Source: Phycisphaerales bacterium (lineage in GTDB: Bacteria; Planctomycetota; Phycisphaerae; Phycisphaerales; SM1A02). Taken from it: a stretch of 7,952 bases of DNA. Position numbers and translations under genes: made by a program. Of the stretch, positions 1 to 6,100 are shown one piece after another (within the stretch, counting starts at the first letter, position 1; the number at the start of each line of letters is the position of its first letter). The notes beneath the pieces were generated by a model. The model saw nothing but the letters and a program-made list of their open reading frames with translations. It searched no databases and was not told where the DNA came from. The stretch covers positions 1 to 7,952 of the forward strand of contig SLDM01000220.1 of NCBI GenBank assembly GCA_007125255.1, given 5' to 3'.

Positions 1-31
1 AGATTCCTGAAGCGCCTTCTACGGGATCAAG

Positions 32-57
32 CGGCATTGTTCGCACGAACAAGGCCG
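32..57. terminator. inverted repeat 3' of the metallopeptidase-like gene
   Basis: The core TTGTTCG-CA-CGAACAA (37-52) is a perfect 7-base inverted repeat, and it extends outward through CGGC/GCCG with one mismatch to arms of about 12 bases. It lies some 20 bases past the stop codon of the minus-strand gene at 77-691, where a terminator would sit. There is no clear run of T on either side, and the two-base centre is small for an RNA loop, so a protein-binding palindrome is the alternative. Confidence 0.35.
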
Positions 58-76
58 TTGTGGTTCTGGCCGTGAA

Positions 77-691
77 TCAGAGAGCACCAAGTCGCCTGGC
101 CCACTTGAGCGCAAAATCTTCAGCAAATGCTTCCCGAGCTCTCAAGTCTGTATGGCGTCTGTCGTAAAGATGGCCGAGCTCGTGCAGAAGGACATGATAG
201 AGGTAGTATCGCTTCGCCTGCGCTCCTGTCCACTGCTGCACCCAGGTTCTCCCATCGGATTGTTTGATCCAGGAACCGGCCCACGGTGCGTCGTGCTTGA
301 CCAGTTGCGGCGGTGGTGCCCCATGGAACCAGAGCTGATTCGACCTGGGAAAGGCGTTGAGGACGATACACGACCATCGACACCGCGCTTCGATGAGGGC
401 TTCGGCATCGTCCTTGGGCATCCGGCGGAGAATGATGGCCCGCACGTTGCTCGTCAGCGATTCCGGGAGTTGCTTGAGTACCCCGTGAATCTCTGCTCTT
501 GAGCAGGGGTGGTAATACTCGCGTGAAGGATTCTCCCGGATGACGTGCCAGCGCTGCAGGTCGGTTTCGGAGAGCTTTTGAAAGACATCATTACCAAAGA
601 TGCGCGACCATTTCTCCCTGGCGCGGCCATCAGATACCCTCCCGCCCTGCGTCAGCCCGATTTTCCGGCTGCGGCGTACTGGTTTTCGCAC
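77..691 (-). CDS. hypothetical protein with HELGH zinc-peptidase motif
   Basis: The protein has 204 residues and is not one I can name. Its C-terminus carries HELGH (about 170-174) within a leucine- and tyrosine-rich helix, followed by the acidic helix REAFAEDFA (186-194). This fits the HExxH plus downstream-Glu layout of gluzincin-like metallopeptidases, with H170 and H174 as zinc ligands, E171 as catalytic base, and E187 or E191 as candidate third ligand. The N-terminus is basic (RKPVRRSRK), with no signal peptide or membrane segment, so a cytoplasmic location is likely. The middle (about 100-150) is rich in Trp, Pro and His. The GTG start at 691 is the first start after an in-frame TGA and has GGAGA (699-703) seven bases upstream. 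A TAGAAT hexamer at 740-745 could be a -10 box, but I see no matching -35. Substrate unknown. The gene itself is likely real; peptidase activity is inferred from the motif alone. Confidence 0.72.
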   Translation of the reverse strand: MRKPVRRSRKIGLTQGGRVSDGRAREKWSRIFGNDVFQKLSETDLQRWHVIRENPSREYYHPCSRAEIHGVLKQLPESLTSNVRAIILRRMPKDDAEALIEARCRWSCIVLNAFPRSNQLWFHGAPPPQLVKHDAPWAGSWIKQSDGRTWVQQWTGAQAKRYYLYHVLLHELGHLYDRRHTDLRAREAFAEDFALKWARRLGAL

Positions 692-703
692 AACAACATC
701 TCC

Positions 704-1040
704 AAAGACTCAGATGCGCTTCTTGCGTTTGATCTTGCCATTCTACACCGATGCGCCGCGCGGTCGCGGGGGGAATGGGTGATATCCAAGCTTCTGGAAT
801 CCGCATTGGAGCGGTGGGGGCAAGTGATCGGCCCCTCCATCTGACTCAGCGCCCCCGGTGCGCGAAACCCGCAGAAACCGTTGAAGAATGAGTGGCGCTT
901 CCGGACCCCGCGAAAGGTCGATGGGGCGGGGTCGAGGTTCAGTCTGGTGCCATCGATGAGCAGGGCGTTGTCAAGCCGGTGCGCGACGGGGGGCGGGTGA
1001 TTTCGGTTCGCGCAAGTGGGCGGAGATCGATGCGGTTCTT
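704..1040. other. region without a convincing gene
   Basis: A 187-codon minus-strand frame spans this stretch and its right flank, but its translation is a mix of Arg, Pro and Ser with no domain I recognise, and it crosses the palindromic repeats at 1041-1140. The other frames are short or broken. The sequence may be decayed coding DNA. I see no RNA gene in it. The leader and ribosome binding site of the gene at 77-691 lie at its left edge. Confidence 0.4.
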
Positions 1041-1065
1041 CATTCGCGCGAAGGCGGGATCCAGT
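1041..1065. repeat. degenerate REP-like palindromic repeat
   Basis: CATTCGCGCGAAGGCGGG followed by ATCCAGT closely resembles the widespread bacterial intergenic repeat CATTCCCGCGAAGGCGGG-AATCCAG, differing by a substitution and a missing base. In the usual form the CCCGC and GCGGG arms pair; here the left arm is damaged. The assignment is by resemblance to a known motif only. Confidence 0.45.
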
Positions 1066-1094
1066 TCCGCGCCGGGAGCGGCACGCGCGCCAAA

Positions 1095-1140
1095 CGGGGT
1101 CCCCGCCTGCGCGGGGACGACAGCTTATCATTCCCGCGCA
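1095..1140. repeat. REP-like hairpin (PxAGxxP-type intergenic repeat)
   Basis: GTCCCCGC-CTGC-GCGGGGAC (1099-1118) is a perfect 8-base stem with a 4-base loop, followed by GACAGC and then TCATTCCCGCGC (1128-1139), which looks like half of a second repeat. Read through in translation it gives PRAGGDP on one strand and PACAGTT on the other, a well-known signature of dispersed palindromic repeats misread as protein. It lies between two genes that both end toward it or run away from it, so a role in transcript ends or as a transposition target is possible. Confidence 0.6.
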
Positions 1141-1184
1141 CACCATTGAAGCTCGACCGATCCGGAAGGTCGACGGTGCAGTGG

Positions 1185-1415
1185 TCATGAACTGAGCAGC
1201 CGAACCACCGGCCACAGTGAAGCGCCGATCACGAGCAGCGCGCCGGTCACGAGGAACTCACCTCTGCCCATGAAGAGTCCCATCACGAGGAACGTGGCGC
1301 CGATCAGGATCACCGCGGCCATGATCAGAATGGTCGCGCCGCAGCCGAAGAGCAATTCGTTGCGAATCAGACGCTGAGCCCGCGCGGGCCTTTGGCGTGG
1401 CCGTTCGCGCCGCAT
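1185..1415 (-). CDS. small two-helix membrane protein
   Basis: The protein has 76 residues. Residues 1-18 are strongly basic (MRRERPRQRPARAQRLIR), then come a hydrophobic segment at about 21-49 and a second at about 54-71 joined by the short turn MGRGE. By the positive-inside rule both ends would be cytoplasmic. I do not recognise a family. The start at 1415 is chosen because GGAGG (1421-1425) stands five bases upstream; the frame is open to 1484, but the longer form adds 23 residues of low-quality sequence and lacks such a site. Its start codon overlaps that of the divergent VTT-domain gene in the shared CATG, so its promoter would have to lie inside that gene, or that gene starts further in. 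It ends near the REP-like repeats. Confidence 0.6.
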   Translation of the reverse strand: MRRERPRQRPARAQRLIRNELLFGCGATILIMAAVILIGATFLVMGLFMGRGEFLVTGALLVIGASLWPVVRLLSS

Positions 1416-2040
1416 GCAGACCTCCGCAAGTGAACTGCCATTGGATGCATTGGCTGGACAGAGTGATCGAACAGGGAACCGCACCGAGGATGAGGCGGCG
1501 CTGTCGTTCCGGATCGCGCGTCACGCCGGTCTGATCCGGGTGATCTCAATCGTGGTGGTGCTTCTGGGCGTGTTTCTCATCATGCGATCGCTGCCCGTGG
1601 GTGAGGGCATCACGCGGATGGAAGCGTGGATCGAATCGCTGGGCGCCTGCGGACCGGTGATCTTCGCGCTGATCTATGTGATGGCCGCGGTGGCGATGGT
1701 TCCCGGTGGACTCTTCACCATTGCGGCGGGCGCGATCTTCGGTCTGCTGTGGGGCTTCATCGCGGTTTCGATCGGCTCGACGATCGGGGCGTCGATCGCC
1801 TCTCTCATCGGCCGGTACGTCGCCCGCACTGCGGTGGAGGAACTGGCCGCAAAGTATCCGAAGTTCGCCGCGGTCGATCGCGCGATTGATGAAGGCGGCT
1901 GGAAGATCGTCGCCATGCTGCGACTGGTGCCGCTGTTTCCCTTCAACGCCGGCAACTATCTGCTCGGACTGACGCCGGTGAAGTTCTGGCACTATGTGCT
2001 GGCGAGCTGGATCGCGATGATGCCCGGCACACTGGTCTAA
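1414..2040 (+). CDS. TVP38/TMEM64 family (VTT-domain) membrane protein, cut short by a TAA
   Basis: The 208-residue product is an integral membrane protein of the TVP38/TMEM64 (SNARE-associated/VTT, DedA-related) group, whose members act in membrane lipid or transport processes; the exact role here is unknown. A first helix lies at about 43-58. The VTT core follows: PGGLFTIAAGAIFGLLWGF (about 94-112), a glycine-rich helix ending in IGRYVAR, and the signature MLRLVPLFPFNAGNYLLGLT (168-187) before a last helix. The frame stops at MMPGTLV-TAA, exactly where the family usually reads PGTxxYxxxG. After the stop the same frame gives LGHIGRKG and a helix (see 2041-2160), so this is a nonsense mutation, probably TAT or TAC to TAA. 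No ribosome binding site precedes the ATG at 1414, which overlaps the divergent gene start, so the true start may be further in. Probably a recent pseudogene. Confidence 0.75.
   Translation: MQTSASELPLDALAGQSDRTGNRTEDEAALSFRIARHAGLIRVISIVVVLLGVFLIMRSLPVGEGITRMEAWIESLGACGPVIFALIYVMAAVAMVPGGLFTIAAGAIFGLLWGFIAVSIGSTIGASIASLIGRYVARTAVEELAAKYPKFAAVDRAIDEGGWKIVAMLRLVPLFPFNAGNYLLGLTPVKFWHYVLASWIAMMPGTLV
1421..1425 (-). promoter_or_regulatory. ribosome binding site of the 76-residue membrane protein
   Basis: The minus strand reads GGAGG-TCTGC-ATG, a full Shine-Dalgarno core with a five-base spacer. It decides the start at 1415 over the upstream ATG at 1484. Confidence 0.65.
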
Positions 2041-2160
2041 GTCTGCCTCGGCCACATCGGGCGCAAGGGCGTTGAAGCCGCGGCGGGCGAGGCGGGGCTT
2101 TCCTGGCTGGAATGGGTGCTACTGGTGGCCGGTCTGCTCATCGCCGCCGGGGCGGGAGAC
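2041..2160 (+). pseudogene. in-frame 3' remnant of the VTT-domain gene after the nonsense codon
   Basis: Reading on in the frame of 1414-2040 gives VCLGHIGRKGVEAAAGEAG, then a hydrophobic stretch LEWVLLVAGLLIAAGA. This matches the usual end of TVP38/TMEM64 proteins: a conserved Gly-rich turn, a loop and a terminal helix. After about 2157 the frame stays open to a TGA at 2314-2316 but becomes Arg- and Pro-rich and no longer resembles the family, and no frameshift restores it. The gene has therefore probably lost its tail to a rearrangement as well as carrying the stop codon. Confidence 0.6.
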
Positions 2161-2302
2161 GAGCACCGGAAGCGTCGACGGTCGTGTGCGCTTCGATTGC
2201 CCCTCCGGACGTTCCGCAATTGTGCCGACCACACCGCCGCCCCACCTCTCTCCGGGGCCGGAGCGCAGTCTGGGGCCCCGCCGAGCCCCCCCGACATGGC
2301 GG

Positions 2303-2710
2303 TCAGATGGACTTGATGCCGGAGAGCGGGAAGGACGATGTCAGGACGTCGCCTCGTACTCGCCACCGAGTACGGCACACAGAGATTCCCGAATCCCCAT
2401 TTTCTTTGAGCGCCGCCAGACGCTCGGCATGTTCAAGCTTCAGGCGCAGGCGAGCGTTCTCTCGCTGCAGCCGCGCGAGATCATGCCGGAGCTGGCTCTC
2501 GGTCGGCGGCGCGTGCGAGGTGGGGTGATCGGGGAACCGGCGTCGCCGCCAACGCCTCCACTCGGCGAGGTGGGAGGAGTAGGTTCCCTCGCGGCGAAGG
2601 AGGATGCCGAGTTCGCCGGGCCTGGTACATCCATCGGCGGCATCGAGGATCCGAAGCTTCTGCTCGGCGGAAAACCGCCGTCGCTTCGGCTTTCTCGGGG
2701 ATTCGATCAT
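2303..2710 (-). pseudogene. IS3-type transposase OrfA remnant
   Basis: The 135-residue frame begins as a typical IS3-family OrfA: a basic helix-turn-helix region (KRRRFSAEQKLRILDAADG to YSSHLAEWRRW, about 9-54) for binding the element's ends, then a leucine-rich coiled coil (DLARLQRENARLRLKLEHAE, about 76-95) used for multimerisation. After LAALKE (about 102) it stops resembling the family. A neighbouring frame there reads ESLCAVLG, faintly like the start of OrfB (LCxxLGVSRSGYY), but it soon meets a stop, and no catalytic DDE domain is present downstream. A perfect stem-loop, GTACTCG-CCAC-CGAGTAC (2356-2373), lies in the divergent part. The ATG at 2710 has no strong ribosome binding site. The element is dead by itself; I could not fix its ends or a target duplication. 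Confidence 0.7.
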
Positions 2711-2840
2711 CTGACGTTCGGATTCTGATTGTCGCGAACGGCACGTGTAGAAAGCCCTGTCGCCCTCGGTTTGCGAAAGACATTTACAGCTCGCCTCAGG
2801 GATATTGACACAGAGGGGGGGTGGGCGAAGACCGCGCGGG

Positions 2841-3020
2841 TCCTCTTCGCAGACCGCTGACTGTTTGCAACCGGAGAAAGAGTTCCGCCGGGATGAGTTC
2901 GTTTTCCGCGGCCCTGCTGATCATTCGCTTGATGTACCCGACCGACCTGTTCACCGTCGCGCGGCACCACCGTCCTTCGCCTACGAGATCTTCTCGAAGG
3001 GCCTTCAGCGCGAGTGGCGT
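2841..3020 (-). pseudogene. tyrosine recombinase (phage-type integrase) fragment
   Basis: About 60 residues, read on the minus strand, match the core-binding (SAM-like) domain of site-specific integrases: LALKALREDLV, then WCRATVNRSVGYIKRMISRA, then AENELIPAELFLRL and QTVSGLRRG. In intact proteins of this kind the stretch lies before the catalytic domain with its R...HxxR...Y residues. Here the N-terminal part is missing upstream and the frame ends in unrelated sequence within about 15 residues downstream, so no catalytic residues remain. A 98-codon open frame (2796-3092) contains it, but its ends look random. It lies between the OrfA remnant and the truncated start of the Rhs gene, which suggests a region of repeated insertion and deletion. 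Family assignment is from recognition of the motif pattern. Confidence 0.6.
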
Positions 3021-3132
3021 CGATGGGGATCGACCTTGCCGCGTGAGTTTTCTGGATTGGTGACGATCTCCCGGACAGCTGCCACTCGGCAACCAGCTGC
3101 TGGTTCTGCCCGGCTTCGCTTTCGGGTGAACC

Positions 3133-6100
3133 GTGCGCTCCGAGGGAGACAGCGCGGCCGTTGAGGGTGAGAACGGCCTGACCGGATGGTTTGTGGAGGC
3201 GGTACTTGGGAACCCTGAGGGACTAACGGGGCATGGCGGCTCGACGGCAACGAACTCATGTACCTACACGAGCAGTCCGTCCGGCAGCGGGATCGGGTTG
3301 CCGAGTGTGCAGGATCGCAGCAGCTACGCGATGACGATGTACAGCGCACGGGGGACGGCATGGCGCACGGCGATGGCGATCGACCCTACCGACGTCGATC
3401 CGGAAGCAGGCGCCGGGATCCTGGTGGAGCAGCGGTGGTATGACGGCCGTGGGCAGACCGTTGGCCGGATCGCGCCCGGGCAGCCCATGCAGAAGACGAC
3501 ATTCGATGGGCTTGGGCGTCCCGAGACGATGTACAGTGTTGCCGCATCCTATCAGACGTTTTCAGATATCTACGATGCGGACAATTTCGTGGCTGAGGTC
3601 AGCTCCGACCGAGTCGTCGAAGAGCGTGAGTACACGTATCAGGACGAGACCGGGCTCCTTGAGATCGTCACCCAGCGCATGCGCACGCACGATACGCCCG
3701 ACTCGGTGACGGGCGCGTTGAGCAACGTGGGGGAGCCGCGCAACGTCATCACCAGTTACCAGGGGTCGCGCTACGACTCCGCGGGACGAGCGCTCGAGCA
3801 GATTAATTTCGGGACCAATCACCACTCGGGAGATGAATTCCGTTACGGTGGAGTCCTGCCGGATCTCGATCAGTTCGATCCGTCAGACGCGCTTGTCACG
3901 ACGACGCGGTACGACGAAATCGGGCGTGTCGATGCCGTCATTGATCCGGAGGGGATTGAAACCGGATTCCGGTATGACAGCCTGAATCGGCGCATTGCCA
4001 TGGTTGAGAACCAGGTTGAGAACCAAGTGGGCCCGGTCGAGCTCGACTGGCTTGAAGTGAATCATCTCGATCCGGACGATGTAGACCGATGGGAGGTCAC
4101 TTCCGGGCTCAACTCGAACCATTTGGATCAGAATCGCGTCACGAGCTATGTCTACGACGGAGCGTCAAATGTCATCAAACAGGTTGCGCATATGCCGCCC
4201 TCCACTGGGAGCGGTGAGGTGGTGCAGGTCACCGAATACGTCCATGGTGTCGTCTATGATGACAACGATCCCGGTGATCCGGCCGGTTCTGCACTCAACT
4301 CAAACGACCTGCTCCTCAAGGTGATTTACCCCGAAGGGGACGCGAGCACGACGCTAGAGACGCGGTCGGTGACAATGAGTTACAACCGTCTCGGCGAAGT
4401 GACCAGAATGCAGGATCAGAACGGTACGGTTCACGAATATGCATATGACAAGATGGGACGTCGGACGACGAACCGGGTAACCGAGTTCGGGAGTGATATC
4501 GATGAGGAAACGAATTACCATGGGACCATCTATGGCACGCGCGGTATGGTTCAGGAGGTCCGGACCGGTTACAGCAGTGGCGGTGGCGGCGGGTTACCTC
4601 CCCTGGTGAGTCTGCAGTCCGCGGTGCGATTTCTCTATGATGACATGGGACAACTGGAGCACATGGATCAATCGCACTCCGGCTCGTTCCCGTTCGGCGC
4701 CGGCGGACCGGAGTATCGGATGACCTGGTCGTATGACCAGAAGCCGTTTGATCCTACCGGAACGGACCCGCATAACTACAGCCGTGTGGAGGAGATCGCC
4801 TATCCGTTCGGTGGCGATGAAACGGATCACGTGGCGTACGGGTATGGCGAGAGCGGATCGATTGATGACATCTTGAGCCGGGTCCGAGCGATCGGCGCGG
4901 GAGGGTTGACCGATGCGGTTGAGTATCACTATCTCGGCTTGAGCAGGCACGTCGTCGCCGACTACCTGGAGCCCGATGTTCAGCTTGATCGTACCGCGCG
5001 GGCGGATGGCGAACGGACATTGTTCGACCAGGACGGAACGGCGGGCCACTACCCGGCATTTGATCGATTCGGGAGAGTGGTTGCCCACCGCTGGGTCGAT
5101 GGTGCGTTCAAGCCCTATGACCCGGTGGAGTCGCTTCACAGCTTGCCGGACAAGCCGCATGTTCCGCCGATCTACGAACTGGTCCACTCGTATGACCGAG
5201 CTTCGAATCGCCTGACACGTTCCAACACCACCGCGAGTCTGTCGTGGGACCATCGTGATGAGATCTTTGAGTACGATGGCCTGCACAGGCTCGAACGCGC
5301 CTATGCTGGATACAGGGACGATCTCAATGTGTTCCAGGAAAGTGAGGTGGCGAGTAAGCCCTCCATGCAGTGGGGTCTCGATTCACTCGGCAACTGGAAG
5401 CAAGTTGATCAGCTCGCTTGGGCCCCGCCTAACCAGTTGCATACAGATCCTGCCACCTGTCTACATGAGGCGAGAGGTTCTTCAGACGCTAACGAACTGG
5501 TGTCACGGGGTATGGCTTACACAGGTAACTGTGATGCGAATTGGGTTGGACCATTACCTCTTCCATCGGTCGCTCAGAGCTATGACGCGGCGGGCAACAT
5601 GGTCACCAACGAGACCGTTGAGAATCCATTCTCGTCGGCTTCCTATCCCCAGGTCGGCCTGGTGACAGTGGAGTATCGGTACGTCTGGGATGCCTGGAAC
5701 CGCCTTGTCCGTATCGACAAGAAGGATGAGTATGATGACTGGAATGAGATCAGCTCGTACCGGTATAATGCCCTGAACTGGCGGATCTCAAAGACGGCGG
5801 TTCAGCCTGACCCCAGCGAATCGTTCACTCAGACGCGCCGCATGTACTACAACCCCTCCTGGCAACTGGTTCTCGAGCGGATCGACGATGAGGTCGACGG
5901 TTCGTTTGAGCTGGATCGACAGATCGCCTACTACTGGGGGAACCGGTACATTGACGATATCTTCCTGCGCCGCCAGCACGACTTCCCTGAGGAACCGGAC
6001 CCCCTTGATCCGGAGCCTGCTCCTGATCCGGTGATGACGGACTGGTATCACATTACGGACACACTGTTCTCGACGGTGGCGGTCCTGAGCCAGCGGGGAG

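Noticed and set aside
652..1215. Minus-strand open frame of 187 codons
   Set aside because: It overlaps the better supported genes at both ends, runs through palindromic repeats (giving the tell-tale PRAGGDP), and has no recognisable domain. High GC keeps such frames open.
2038..2040. Recoding of the in-frame stop in the VTT gene
   Set aside because: The codon is TAA, not the TGA used for selenocysteine, and the tail is also disrupted further on, so simple inactivation is more likely than readthrough.
2072..2728. Plus-strand open frame of 218 codons
   Set aside because: It runs antisense to the OrfA remnant and out of frame with the VTT tail; its translation is Pro/Arg/Ser-rich with no family features.
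2707..2970. Minus-strand frame overlapping the integrase fragment
   Set aside because: It is out of frame with the recognisable integrase sequence and has no features of its own.
3961..4140. Repeat-like NHLDPDD / NHLDQN and VENQV motifs as a possible binding-repeat array
   Set aside because: Only the 12-base duplication is a true tandem repeat; the NHLD pair is two short matches with unrelated flanks.
4594..5286. Minus-strand open frame of 230 codons inside the Rhs gene
   Set aside because: It is the complement of well-formed YD repeats; the plus frame has clear family motifs throughout.
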